Source: Antennarius striatus
Taxonomy: Eukaryota; Chordata; Actinopteri; Lophiiformes; Antennariidae
NCBI RefSeq assembly: GCF_040054535.1
Contig: NC_090794.1
Location: 5,943,001-6,007,000, forward strand
Length of the DNA: 64,000 bases
Reading direction: 5' to 3'
Shown here: in pieces, positions 36,101-49,044 of the stretch
How the letters are laid out: the number at the start of each line of letters is the position of its first letter
Numbering within the stretch: the first letter of the stretch is position 1
The notes under the pieces: model-generated
What the model was told of the DNA's origin: nothing
Seen by the model: only the letters and a program-made list of their open reading frames with translations
Databases searched by the model: none
Program-made: the position numbers and the translations under genes

Positions 36101-36467
36101 GATGTTTACTAACGAGATGTCGGATCGATTTGACAGAACATCAGCAAAGTACGAGGAGAAACAAAAAACAACACAAACAAACAAATAACTGGACGCTGCC
36201 AGCAAAATAAGCTTTTGGCAACGCATTTCAGGACAAAGGTTCAGCGGCTCAGGTTGATTGTAACAATACGGCAAAAAAGGCGATTTTGGAAACTTATACT
36301 TGAGACCGCACAAAGGAGAAACCCTTCAGTTGTTCTAAGTGTGACAAAGGTATCAAATAATTTTGTTTAAGAGTAATGCTAATAATATATAGTGAAAACA
36401 TTTATTTGCACTATAATAAAAATTCTCATCTCATTCACATGAAAACACATATTGGTGTGATTAAATG
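36101..36467 (+). pseudogene. Decayed C2H2 zinc-finger gene remnant
   Basis: Around 36310-36356 the sequence reads EKPFSCSKCDKG, the linker and first half of a C2H2 finger, then a stop. After a 70-bp disrupted stretch, 36417-36458 reads KNSHLIHMKTHIG, the second half of a finger with both histidines and a degenerate linker. Upstream at 36101 an ATG opens a short frame containing AKYEEK, reminiscent of the N-terminal exon of teleost multi-finger genes. Several stops break the frame, so it is not functional. No other fingers are visible. The N-terminal part of the call is weaker than the finger part. Confidence 0.5.
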
Positions 36468-36519
36468 AAGCTGCTGACATGGTTCAATGTAATGCAAGTT
36501 TTTATGAATGGTGAAGCCC

Positions 36520-36846
36520 TGTTGTCTTTTCCATTCATTTTCTGCTGCTTCATCCGCCGTAGTGGGTCACGGAGAGGCATCTCGGCTGGCATAGGGTGAG
36601 GCGGGGGACACTCCGGGCACGACGCCAGTGCACCGCGGAGCCACACACAATGACAGACAATCATGCACACACACACACTCGGGCAATGTGGGACCGGCCA
36701 ATCAACCTGAAGCGCATGCTTTTGGAGGTGGGAGGACGCTCACGCAGACACGGGGAGAGCATGCAAACTCCGGACAGAGCGGGACTCAAACACAGAACCG
36801 CCGTGTTGTGAGGCAACAGCACTACCCACTGCGCCACTGCGTATTC
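36520..36846. repeat. Common teleost interspersed repeat, nearly complete
   Basis: Starts with 'tccattcattttctgctgct', passes through 'gtgggtcacgg' and 'gcatgcttttggaggtggga', then 'ggggagagcatgcaaactcc', and ends 'gtgaggcaacagcactaccc' and 'actgcgccactgcg'. This word order is typical of an abundant dispersed repeat of ray-finned fish. I do not assign a family name. Confidence 0.7.
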
Positions 36847-39006
36847 CAAGAACTGCTTTTTGATCTTTCATAAAGTCTTTGATGTACATTGCTTTTTGAA
36901 TTGTTTCCTTTCGAAGGTGGAAAGTCTATGTTGAGCTTCAAAGTTTGGAATAAATGCTAAAATGTCTATGTCTATCCCATTCATTTTCAGAAGTTTCACT
37001 TCTTGTGACTGTAATTTCTTTACTACATCTGGCCATATTTTCATTACAAGAAAATCCACTAACTCTACAGCTGGAATATTTCATTAACCCTCTTGGAACA
37101 GTCTAAAACAGACTTTACAGTTCTTTTTGTCTTTCTACTTAGCCTTATAGGTTTAAGCTAACAGTCAAGAAGCCAACAGGTAATTATAAAGGCACAAGAA
37201 ACTTTGTAGAATGGCAAAATTGTATCAATCTGCTTGGAGAATAGGAATAATTTAGTTGTTTGGTGCATATGACCATTAACTTCATGCTGCTGGAAATAAG
37301 GTCAAACAGACAGACAATGAATTGGAGATGGGTGATAGTTCTCTACGGCTTTGTGGATTACATCATGAGACGTTATGGTGCTCCCCTTGATGTATAACGA
37401 GCAGTTCAAATTCAATAGAGTAAACGCTAACCTCTGCCAGGCTCTGGATGTATCAATAAATTGGACAGTTTGAGGCAGCTATGCAGATGGAGTGGAATGG
37501 AGACAGAGGAGCTGCCTGGGGTAAAGGGACAATTTGTTCCCCTGGCAACGCAGTCGTTCAAACTGAACACACTTTTCACACACACCGCACAAGGAGGAAA
37601 CAAAAGATAATCAAGACGATGCAAGACGGTGTCAGCCATGATCCTGGCAGTACAGCCAGTCCCAGTCCATGTTGTCCTGTGGAATGAAACAACTTCCCAG
37701 ATCTTCCCCTTAATCCAGATCATCCAAACATTTGATGGTATTTTTGTGGCACGTGTCCCACCCCTTCCTCCCAGTCTCAGTAATCTGTTTAAATGCAAAT
37801 AGCCCTATTTTGCAACATATAGAATTTCATGTGCAAAAAAAAAATTTAAATAAAATGAAAATATAGTGAAAGAAAAAGTCCTTAAAGAAATGAGCCCCGT
37901 GTCTGTTACTGTTCGACTTCCCCCTGCTCTCGACCAATCAACACTGCCGTTCCTATGTTGGCAACCTGGCTAGGAACAAACCTCTCTGGCATGTGGGAAT
38001 AGAGTAAAAAGCTGATCTTTTACATTTGTTTGACATGGAGATGAGGCTGCCTCACAGTTCAGCTCACAGATGTGTTTTTACAGCTGCCAGATATGACACA
38101 GTGACAGGTGCAGCAGGCAAACAGCTCCGACAGGAAGCACAGAGGGCTTCCCTGGCTTTAATCACACATGCAGGTAGAGCACACAGTGTACAAGTACACA
38201 CAGATGGTACAATCAGCCTGCTCGCCACTTGTGGCTTTTGAAGGCTAGATGTGAGGTGTCACTACTGCGGATGCGACTGAATAATTTCACAGGAATGAAT
38301 CATACTACAGTGAGGTGTTGGTTGGACAAAATTTATTGCAAAAAGTTCAGAGAGGAGACATTATTTGAGTTGATCTGCAGAGAAGTTCTTCTTTTAATTG
38401 CTTCCATTTCCACAGAGGTCAAACTTCAGCTCAGAGCTGGAAGATAAATATGTCATACTTAATCAGCAAAGTTTAGTCTTCGCCCTCTCTGCTGGAAGGA
38501 CGCCAAAAACCACCCCAAGGCTGATTATTTGTAATGTTTTCTGTACCCGTGGTTATGGTTCGAAGGATGAAAGCGGTAGTGAATATTAAAATCCTGTAGA
38601 TGTGAGAAGAAATTTTAACAAATTAGAGTCATGTAAGGATACAAGGTTGGGAATAGAATGGAATAACAAGTCTTTATTGTTATTTTAGGAGTCAGTGCAT
38701 AAGACTGAATTCTGAATGATGCAAATTATAAAACAGCTCTTGCACACAGTGTAAATTACACTTAAAATGCATGAATATATGTATAAAGAAGGGAATGCCT
38801 CACAATAGAAGCCCTCACACTTCTGAAGGAGAGTCCATGTTGAGTTCAGAATCTCGTCTTTGAATGCTTGAATAAATAAAACCCAAGCAGCACTGCACAC
38901 CGTTTGTCAGGAGGGGGTACTGGAGAGCCACACATATGGCATGGCTTGTCATCACCATGGAAATAATGTGTGTTCGTTATGGTCTATCGGTGTCTGTGTT
39001 CTGCAG

Positions 39007-39119
39007 GCTCTGTTTTCACCATCATGAGCGAGAAGATACTGAGCGCGGGGTCTAACGTGGGATCAGTCATTAGCCTGCAGGGAACGACCGAAGTGTTCGC
39101 TCAAGTAGACGATGGTTGA
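39007..39119 (+). other. Candidate orphan coding exon
   Basis: A GC-richer island in AT-rich DNA begins after a good acceptor (tgttctgcag, ending 39006). An ATG at 39024 in 'caccatcatg' opens 31 codons (MSEKILSAGSNVGSV, then ISLQGTTEVFAQVDDG) to a TGA at 39117-39119. The frame also runs open from the acceptor. A possible donor (gtagac) is at 39105. I do not recognise the peptide and found no partner exons nearby. Chance cannot be excluded. Confidence 0.25.
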
Positions 39120-40126
39120 TTTGACTCAGGAAATGGTCTCACTGAAGGGAGATTAGGTGATCGGGCTTTCAGTGCTTGACTGAGCATCATTACAGCTAAC
39201 ATCTGTCTGATAGGAACCCAACCACGAGGGCCTGTCGTTAGCCCGTGAAGCATCTCATCACAGAAGCTCTTCTAACAGCAGGCTCTGGAAACTTGTAGGC
39301 TTTCAGAAGTAGTGGCAGCTGAGAGATATAATGCTGTTGTTTGTGTTAGAATAGAAGCAACAATGTGGTTGATGTTATCCTGAAAAGAACAGTTCATCAA
39401 AGGTGTGCCAGATAAATTCTTCCAGATTGTTTGGGCATGAGTTGTTAAGTGTCTTAGCCATCGGCTGTGGACGTGCAGAGAAGATACGAAGGTTAAGTAT
39501 TTTTCTTTTTCAATTCAGCTAAACCCTGCTTTGAATTCCAATAAATATTGCAGTGTTTAAAAAAGCAGAGGGAATTCTTAATTTCTTCTATTTTTCCGGA
39601 TCCACTCCATTCTTCCTCCCTCTATTCACAACCCTTACAACAAGGTTTATCTACATCTGTTAGGGAGTTTATGTGACATACTGCCAACAAATGATGCTAA
39701 ACATGACCGATTCAGAGGTAAAATAACACCAGCCACTAAAATGAAGCTTGAATATGACTCTCTGAAATTAAAAACACAATCATTCAATGTGATTTGCTGA
39801 CATCATGAAGCCACAAGATCTTTGTGCTAACCATGAAATGCATGACGTGAAAACATAACTGGGTATCCGCTGAGATTTTAGTAACTGGATGTGTTTTTAA
39901 GGGAACATTTTAAATATTAGTTAAAGAAATCATTACCTTTACCAGAGATGTTATATTTTCACTTGTTTGCTCGTTGGTTAGAAGAATATCTCAGAAAGCT
40001 TTGGACCACATTTTGTAGAGGGATCCATGATGACAAATAGTTCCAGTGTCACCAGTCAAGAAGAACAAGAGGTCATCAGGCAGTTGGTGGAGGTCAAATA
40101 AAATCTGCACCGAAAGTGTTTCTTGG

Positions 40127-40143
40127 CCACCAGGGGGCAGCAG
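40127..40143 (+). promoter_or_regulatory. Candidate CTCF-binding site
   Basis: CCACCAGGGGGCAGCAG matches the CTCF core consensus almost perfectly. It lies in the long non-coding region between the zinc-finger remnant and the LRR gene. Motif only. Confidence 0.6.
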
Positions 40144-43100
40144 AAACGAGCAAACACAAACATCATTAGTAAACGTGTTCTTTTTTAAACTGGAGGCCAC
40201 ATTTATCATCATTACGGGTATTTTAAGTGAAATAAATTAACTCCAATGCCTTTCTGTCCTTACTAACAATCATAAAACGTGCTTAACATCTCTTTTTTCT
40301 GTCTGTTTTCTGCAAGCACTTTGTTTTCTGTGCTTTTGGCTGCACAGCAAAGAGAAATCTCAGCCTTCTGGTTCTGTCTGCTCCTCCTGACATGAAATAT
40401 TTCCCTCAGCTCCCGTGACGACCTTGCTACAATGTCCTGAAGTCTGGACACAGTCTAGATATGACAGGATATGAAGGCTGTTACCTTTGTCAGCTGCAAT
40501 ATAGCGCACATCAACAGAGTTCCTTCACCGTGGTGTCCTGTAGCTCATATTTCCTCCACCATTCTACTAATAGTTAGACCACTTTTGTCATGAATTCATA
40601 ATTTATGAATTTGAAGCAGATCCTGAATACATATTTATGACATTTCTGACACAGGAAGTGCACCCATGCTGGCTCATCGCCTACCTGAGCACTGAGTAGT
40701 GATTTCATAAAATGTGTCCTTAAAACTAAAAACTGGAGGAACGTACTTCTGTGCACCAGCAGGCAATTACTGACTGTTGCCATTTGCAGGCTATTGACTG
40801 TGTAAACTCAAGTGCTCTAATCAATAAGCACTCGCTGCATCCATCTCTCTTACAGCAGCAGTTTATTGACATGGCCGCTTTCAGGAGACGCCACAAATGA
40901 TGGACTCCTCCATAAAAAATGTCATCTGATCACTATTAGGTTTGATCTGATGGCATCAGTCCATTGTTAACAAACTCTTCGATTGGGAGCTAGTCATACA
41001 AATTGAATAGCCATCTGCAGCGAGTACAGTGGTTTTTAACAGCTTCAGATGGCTGTGTAGAGAGACATAGAGGTATTTATCAGACAGTCATCATCAGCCC
41101 TGTTTGCTCTTCCCGTCTTCTCGTCCTCTCTGCTAGTTTAACTTTTATCTTTTCCATAATTTTGTTTTCTCACTTTATTTCCGTTCTGTCTGGGGATTTA
41201 GTGATGGATTAAACCGACAGCATGCATTTCAGCCATGCTTTTGAGAAAAAAAAAATTAAATCTGTTATAGTTGACAGATGATCGTGATCTAATTTTGTAC
41301 ATCACATATTACACTAAGCAGAGCCAGAATTCTGTCATTTACTCGGGCTTAAAGGATAAGGGTGGGACTATTCTGTTTTTCTTCCTCATTAAACCCATTG
41401 GTTCTTAATGAAGTCACATATAGATTCAAAAATAGTTGCTCCAACACTGTACAAAACAATATTGTGGCTCCCCTACTGCTTAAAATGCTGGATCAGGTAC
41501 CAATTAGCCACAAAATGGAAAAGTCCTACTTTTAGCAGAGTCCTGTACACCTCAACTTTATTGATTTTACAGAACAAACAACTACTATCTATAAAAAAAT
41601 GAAAATAGACGAAGGAAATATAAGAAAATCCAGGCTGGGTAAATATTATATTATTTTAGAAATATTCAAATATTCCACATTGTGAGTAAATCAGCCAAAA
41701 TGTGAAGCTGAAATACACAATTCATCAACCGACATTGTTTGTTTCAATTGTCCATGAACGACCTGACTGCTCACATTTGTCAAAGCCCCTGTGGATCGGA
41801 CCGCCGCTATCAATAAAGATGGTTTAAATGCTCCTCTGGGGTCGGTAAAAGCTTGTTTACCAAAGAGGAAGTGGACTTCTATTTGCTAGAGGGGGTTAAC
41901 TATGCGTATCCGGCAGGAATGATCTGCTCCATTAGCACCAACCTGTGTTCTGAAATGTGTTTTTAAAAAAAAAGAGAAGGGATTGACGTAAAAGCACCAG
42001 CAGGTGGGAGGAGAGACGAGGGAGGTTTTCTGATCCTGTACAAACAATTGCAGTGACATTTGCTGTGCTTTATGGAACACTGGAATAAAATTACACCAGA
42101 ACTTTCACAGACACATTTTTACTCCTGTTTGTTGTTGGCTAGCATCCCTGGAAGCAGAACAGTGTGTGTTCATAGTAATGGTTGAAGATATTGTCTAGTG
42201 GAACAGCGTGACTCATGCATATTTCATTTTTGGTCATGCTAATGATGTAGCATGTGGGTTATTTATTAATTCTGAATGCAGCATCTTTAAAAAACAAACA
42301 AAAAAACCCGTAATATTTTACATTATTTCACCAGTAGTGAAATCCAATGAAAAACAACTAAAATGAAAATCACAGGTTTATGAAACCAACTACTTACATG
42401 TACTATTTAGAAAAGTGTGAGTGTGTGTCTGTGTGTCACAAAGTATGCACAAACAATGAAATGAGATGGATGCAGGCTGAATACTGACTCAGAGTTAACA
42501 TTTCCCATTACCCATACAAAGGTCTGTATGTTTATCTCTTGCACGCAGTTTAATCCTTATGTGGGAAGGACTTATAAACGTGGGAATGAATTGGAGCATT
42601 CTGCAGGTATTACTGTGCTAAAAACAGCCGCCTGTTGTTGATGTGTGTGCACCAAACACGACAATGGATTAACGGACTTCATAAAACTTGCTAATGTGTT
42701 GGCACGGGGAACAAATAGTAAATATCCCATGTCACACCTGAGAGATTGGTTAATGAATGTTCATTACTTCACTTAATAGGACAATTCTGTTAATGTGTTT
42801 GACCTTAATAATACTAATGAGCACAGAAATAGCCAATCGTGCTGGTAATCAGGTTGAATTTGTTTATTCATGCTGGTAGCTAGGGAAGGGTCCAGGTCTG
42901 CTATGAATTGAAATAAAAAAAAACAATCAGATGATAATCTAACTTTTATCACATTATATTAAAGCACTACTAGTAGACACATTTTCCTTGGATAATTACA
43001 AAATCCATGTGGTTAACAGTAGCTTAACCAGTGACACCATTTGTTCCTTTTTTGTCGCCCCAACTTGAAGTAAAGTTCCATCCTTCTTCAAGCTATCTCC

Positions 43101-43355
43101 AGACTACTGCCAGCTGCCCTTGAAAGCATCCCATTGTGAGCTAACACACATAACAGGACTCAGAGCTAATGATCCTTCATTACATTATAAGAAACAGCAC
43201 AATGAAGGTGAAACAGGCTTGCCTGAACCAGTCAGTGTAAAAGAGGTTAAATGCACTTTTTCCCCCCGGTGTCTCACCTCTCCGTGTTTTACTATCTGCT
43301 CTCTGTCTCCTTCTGTGTCTTTGTGGAGCCTGGTTAATGACACCAGATGGCTAGC

Positions 43356-43357
<2 letters not shown>

Positions 43358-43405
<48 letters not shown>

Positions 43406-43407
43406 GT
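43358..43407. repeat. (TG)n microsatellite
   Basis: About 22 TG units with one CG interruption near the end. Confidence 0.95.
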
Positions 43408-43609
43408 CTTAGCCAGGTTTAAAAAGGATCTTTCATCTTCCTCTGACAAAAGAATCTGTCTAGTCAGCACAGCTGTCTATTTGCTGCCCATTTTCCCCAG
43501 CACATGTCCCAATTAATCCCGACGTCATGCTGCACAGCTCGGTCCCGGCGTGCGCTCTTTCCCACCTCTAATGTTATTCTTGCTTTTTCAATCTGTCAAT
43601 CTGTCATTT

Positions 43610-43800
43610 GCACAGTGTATTCCTCTCTGTTTCTCCCTGCAGTTCCAGTGTTAGTGTTAGATCTTTCTCTTCCGTCCTCTCTCCTCTTGTCTGGCCGGCT
43701 CTCCAGCCTTCTGTCCCATCATTGTTTCCTCAAATTCTTGTCTTTTTCTTTCGATTTTTGTCTCTCTGCCTCTTCCTCTCCTCTCCTCTCTCCATCCCCA
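43610..43800. repeat. Pyrimidine-rich low-complexity tract
   Basis: C/T-rich plus strand ('cctcttcctctcctctcctc' and similar). It gives long frames in several registers, which is a composition effect. Confidence 0.6.
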
Positions 43801-46739
43801 GTCTTCTCTTTGCTGTGTAACAGAGACTGACATGTTTGGCAGCTCTTCTGCTCCCTCCTCTCATAAGGAATTACTGTTCTGACCCACTTCCACATGCAGC
43901 CACTGCCACATCCACACGCCTGTGGAACAACTCATGTCACAGGCTACCAAGGAGAAAGATGTGACTACCAGACCGACCTCACTGGATCGGCATCATATAA
44001 TGTGTGAATCTGTCACGCTTGCCTACAGAAATCTAAAATACGCCAAATAGGCTTCTTGGTTATTTGATCCATTTTTGCATCCAAGAAAACTGTGAAAACT
44101 CTAACAACTAAAATGTTTTTATATAGCTCCACCCACTAACTTTAACCAATGAGACCATCTGAGGTTCTTTAGAAATAAATTATATTACTCTTCATCTATG
44201 GCGCTGTTTCTACAGATCTTTTTGCTTTGACCAGATAGATTTTGCTGGATGTAGGAGGAAGAGTTATTTTTTTCATGGTTGCACTAATCTAATGACTCCT
44301 TATTGATGGAATATTTGTCTGTGTGGACAAATTTTGCATGACAAAAAAAGAATGGGCTATGACACACATTACATCACGGACAATAAAGCAAAGCCAAACT
44401 GTTATTCTGCTTGATGTTAACTTAATGTAAAGGGCATTAGATGTAATGAACATCCTAGAATCAAAGCACGTGCTGTACTGTTGAATGAATGTTATAGAAT
44501 TGACCGTAATAAAGATGTGAGTACAGAATAAAGTCCTGAGCGATGGCAGGAAATCTACCATGAACCACTTTTGGTCCTGTCTGACAGTCTGACTGTTAAT
44601 GGTTGTGTTACTAGACTCAAAAAACCAGGGAAGAGATGTAATCCTCAACATTAAGAAAATGCAGCCAACAGCATGTTTGCCAGGGAAAGATTTGGCTACC
44701 TTCTTAAACTTTAATCAGTGTCACTTTGTCCAAATACTTTATGAATTCGCTGTAATATTCAGAAGAGAAAAAAGATTTCAAAATCATTGAAGTCACTTCA
44801 GTGCTGTTCAAAAGTCTTTATTAGACAAACAGTGCAATCAAATACACAAATGCCCTGCATGCAAACACAACAGCTCATCATCATAAAACAGACGTCTTTT
44901 TTAAAAACCACATTTGAATGTTGAGAGTTCCATCAGTGACTCTTAATCTTGGAAAGCATTGAATCCTTGTTAATAAAAAATCATGACAAATTCTGGTGAT
45001 TTCACTTATTAAAACTTTTCCGTTTCGCTCATTACTCATAAGGACACTAAATTCATTTGATATTATGACTCATTTACATATTGATGAATGAACCTTTTGA
45101 TTAGTCCTCGCTACGGTCTCGACACCCCTGAAATGCACAGTTGAAACACTGATGATGTTGATATTTGTTGATTTTCATTACGTGGATGATGCTGACATGA
45201 AAGTGCTACACACTGTCACAGTTACCGTTTTATGGAACTTATCAGAAGATAAATATCACTCTATGACCCTAAACTAAATCCGCCAGTTAGCTTAGTGGAC
45301 AAATGGACTTTAAAAAAAAAAGTCTGTGTTGTTTCTTTAGTGACTTACAGCTTTTTGTTTTTTTACACAATATAAATTTATATATTGTCAGACAGAGTCA
45401 GTCCCCATTTCCCTCCATTGTTTTAAGCTGATCTATCATGCTTGAAAAAAGCTAAATTCTATCAAATTATAGTGACAGGGTGCTATACTCAGCAAAGTAC
45501 ACAAAAAGAAAGAAAAAAACATTAAAATATAAAAAATTTCTCATTGTCTTAACATGTTGATTTAATACATCTTTAATCGTTTTAGACTTTAATTAAATAA
45601 TTTCTCCAATTGTTATTGTGGGAAAATCTTAAAAGCCTTTAAGTCAAGCCTTAGACAGGAGCATTCAATGAGTTCAGTGTGTATGAGCTCAGGTCATGTT
45701 TTGGCGACACACACACATGCACGCACGCACACACGCACGCACGCACACACACAGTCATGACACCTGGAAACTCAACATGGATTGGTGCCATAATCTATGG
45801 ATGCCATATTTCTCTGGGCTTTGCAACATAGCAGGGTTTGCAGCTCTGCGAGTTTCACACCTTACTTTCACTGTCTCAGAGCTGCATTCCCACACTCTGC
45901 ACTGGAAAGTGTTTTTTAGCTGCTTGTGTGTCAGATATATGCTGCGCAGTTTCATCTACCTGCTTCAGAACAAAGGGAGAGCACAGACCTTTTCAAGAAC
46001 TTCTTGTCATATATTAAAAAAATAATAGTTAATCCTCAAACTCACTTTTCAAAGGAAGAGAGGCCACAAGGTGGATTTTGTGACTGGCGTCTTGTTCTTA
46101 CGGGTAAGTATGATGGACAGTTTTAAAGAGAAAGGTGAAATAAAGTGGACAAACCTCTGGAAAATCAAGAGTTGATTAGAAAGTGTGATGACAGCCTGCT
46201 TAGGTAAGTAGAAGCCAGCAGGAGGAAAAACAGTTTGATTTCTAATTCGTCTTTTTCAAATTTGGATGAGCTCTGAAGTTTAGCACGTTCAAATGATTAT
46301 CAGGTATTAGAGTTTCTAGTGTGTCGCAGTTGTAGGAGCTGTTGAAAAAGATTATTTCCACACACAGTGTGGCCTTAAAAATGTGAGATTTGCCACATTA
46401 ATTCATATTTTGCTAAATACTTTAAGAAGCTCTGCTTTTCTTGTATTTTTATATCTACTTGAGTGATTCACTTTTAAATTCTGCCCTATGAATGTCTGAG
46501 CAAGTAGAAACATCTAAGGAATCCATAATTAAACACACAGGTGCTTTATAAAAGCAATTTCCAGTAAATATTATGTAGGTGTTTGCAGATCTAGGCAACC
46601 AGAACATAAATGGTGTATGGATGATTCTGGTTAGTGTTAATTTGTTGGTTCCACTTATTTTTGACACTTTAACTTTAACTGAATATTTGGTTTGTAGATT
46701 TGAGGAATTTTAAGTTTATACTACAGTAAATTTGAGAAA

Positions 46740-46775
46740 AATATTGATTAATTTTATTTCAAATTAATCAATATT
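46740..46775. repeat. Perfect 15-bp inverted repeat, 6-nt loop
   Basis: Arms aatattgattaattt (46740-46754) and aaattaatcaatatt (46761-46775) with loop tatttc. Very AT-rich, about 350 bp upstream of the LRR gene start. Confidence 0.85.
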
Positions 46776-46954
46776 GTTTTTTACCCCCCATTTGTCTTTA
46801 TTTAATATTTCAGAATCAAAGAATAAGTAAATGGATGGATAATTAAGTAAATAAAAAAACTGACCAAAAGAGAGATTTACAATTGAATAATTTTAACAGC
46901 AAATACGTAACAATTTAAATATATAAAATCTAAGAATTACCTTCAATATTTAAA

Positions 46955-46956
<2 letters not shown>

Positions 46957-47050
<94 letters not shown>
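46957..47050. repeat. (TA)n microsatellite
   Basis: About 46 pure AT/TA units. It ends roughly 75 bp before the splice acceptor of the first coding exon of the LRR gene, so it lies in the inferred 5' intron. Confidence 0.97.
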
Positions 47051-47052
<2 letters not shown>

Positions 47053-47128
47053 TTACCAATTAAAAAACAAACTTGCTTGTTCAGCATCAACACTAACTCC
47101 ATTTCTCTATATCTATCTTACAGGGGAG

Positions 47129-49044
47129 ATGCTGCACATGTTAATGCTAGTGATATTATGGGTGGTGATGGGAGTGGAAGGCTGTCCAGATGTGTGTAAA
47201 TGTTCCAGGAAGTCCGGTCCTGAAAGGTCAGAGGTCAACTGTCATAAGAGAGGGCTTCGGGCCTTTCCCTCCAAACTGCCCACTGATGTCTGGATCCTCA
47301 AACTGGGTGAATGACTTTTAAGACTCCTGTGAAGTTCAAGACACTTCATTTCAATTGAACCTGACATTTACTGTAAGCAAATAACCTCAAAGAATCTTAC
47401 ATCTGTGCATAGGTGAGAATGGCATCACAGAACTGAAGGCCAATGCCCTGAGGTCTGTCCCAAAAATTGAGAGCATCAAGCTGGAAAGAAATGCCATCAT
47501 GTCCATCCATCCCCAGGCTTTTTCTGGTGCAAAACAACTGAAACTTCTCGATCTCTATGGCAACCACATCACCACCCTCCCTCCCAGGGGACTGCAGGTA
47601 AAGAGCCTGGAAAGGATTTACATATTTACAAATTTACAAATCACATTGAGTTTAACCATATTAACCGTTCCTTTCATACTTTAATCTCAACCTGTGTTTC
47701 TAGGACCTCCTGAACCTTCGTTTTCTCATGCTGGGACAGAACCAGCTTGGCATCCTCAAACCTGAAATGTTTGCAGGATTGAGGAATCTGTCAGAGTTAG
47801 ACCTGCCCCTCAATGCTTTAACTACGCTCCCATCTAATGTCTTCAAGCCTCTCATCGCCCTCAAAGTTTTGGACCTTTCTTTGAACCGTATCCAGAAGAT
47901 TTCTCCTCAGGCCTTTGCAGGACTAAGACAGCTCATGTTCCTCAACTTAGACAATAACAGGTAAAGCTAAACCAGCACAAACCTTATCCAAGGCTTTGAC
48001 AATCCTGACCCATGTCTCACTCCTCCACAAAGTCTGGTGTGAGAGAATATGTTGTTTGGTGACCATCCATCGCAGTCTTTGTTGAAAACCAAACGTGTTT
48101 CATGATTTTTCAGACCTAGGCTTAGGGTTTGGTTAGATTCAGGCATAAAAATATGGTCAATTTAAGAAAATGATCTTATCGGATATGGCATCATTTTTAA
48201 TGTCAAGGAATTCTGATGCTCTACTCAATCCAGTCTGAAGACCATCCCTGCTGGAGCCTTCAAGCCGCTGCGCTCTCTGGAGATGCTGGTTCTAGACAAC
48301 AACCTTTTGTCCACGCTGAGCCAATCAGCATTGGATGGCTTGAACAATGTGCAGGTAACAAACTGTCTTGAGTTTTAATCAGGATCAGTTTCCATAAAGG
48401 AACACAACCAGAATTGATTCATCCGTCTTTGTTTAAAACCAACCGCCTCTATGTGAAGTTAAGCTGAAATTGGTTAAGTGTGATAATTAGGTGACCTTTG
48501 CAGTAAAATATTTTGGTACTCAGTTGCTCTTATATTCCCACAGAATGTTTTACATATAACTTTCTTGCATTGGTTCTCTAAATGTCCCAATAATAAATGA
48601 GCTGAATATTGAACCAGGAGCTCTACCTGAGGAACAACGAACTGGAGCACCTGCCGCCTGATGTGTTTGGGAAAATGGCCAAGCTTTCTCAGTTGGCTCT
48701 CAGCACAAATCGCCTGAAGACAGTGGATGGAAACATGTTTGCCCATATGCCTGGTAAAACTGCCACCAGCTTGCATTTTTATTGCCCCACTTTCAAAGAA
48801 CGACATCTATTAATGCCAACATTTTTAGTTTTTCCTTTTCTGTCTCCTCTTAGATCTCAAAAAGCTGCGCCTCCATGACAACCCGTGGCAATGCGACTGT
48901 AACATCATCTCCTTGGTACAATGGATGGGACAGACCAAGGCCATGCTGTCACCTCGGGATGCTCTGAAGTGTGCGGGTCCTCCAAAGCTGAGAAATAAGA
49001 GCTTCTCCAGCCTTCAAGCTGACAAACTGCCCTGCCCTGCCTAA
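47129..49044 (+). CDS. Secreted leucine-rich-repeat protein, unnamed
   Basis: Six coding exons, 47129-47306, 47413-47597, 47704-47960, 48234-48354, 48618-48753 and 48854-49044, give 355 residues. The order is: signal peptide 1-18 (hydrophobic, ending VEG); a cysteine-rich LRRNT cap (CPDVCKCS) with VNC and a Pro/Leu stretch; ten consecutive 24-residue LRRs of the LxxLxLxxNxLxxLPxxxF type; and an LRRCT cap beginning NPWQCDCN with two further cysteines. There is no transmembrane segment or GPI signal after the cap, so the product should be secreted. It resembles the LRR portion of carboxypeptidase N subunit 2, LRRC15 and slit-type proteins. Those first two have few introns, whereas this gene is cut by five. 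The ATG is 5 nt after an acceptor, implying a non-coding exon upstream. AATAAA lies near 49543. Confidence 0.88.

Larger units (their letters stand above)
36847..47128. other. Intergenic region upstream of the LRR gene
   Basis: AT-rich and mostly featureless. Contents noted separately: a candidate exon at 39007-39119, a CTCF-type motif at 40127, a TG microsatellite at 43358, a pyrimidine-rich stretch at 43610-43800, a 15-bp-stem hairpin at 46740 and a TA microsatellite at 46957. The segment 42660-42900 is rich in TAAT words and could be a conserved non-coding element, which cannot be judged from one sequence. Confidence 0.45.

Noticed and set aside
43504-43830. 108-codon Ser/Leu-rich frame
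   Set aside because: Produced by a pyrimidine-rich tract, open in more than one register.
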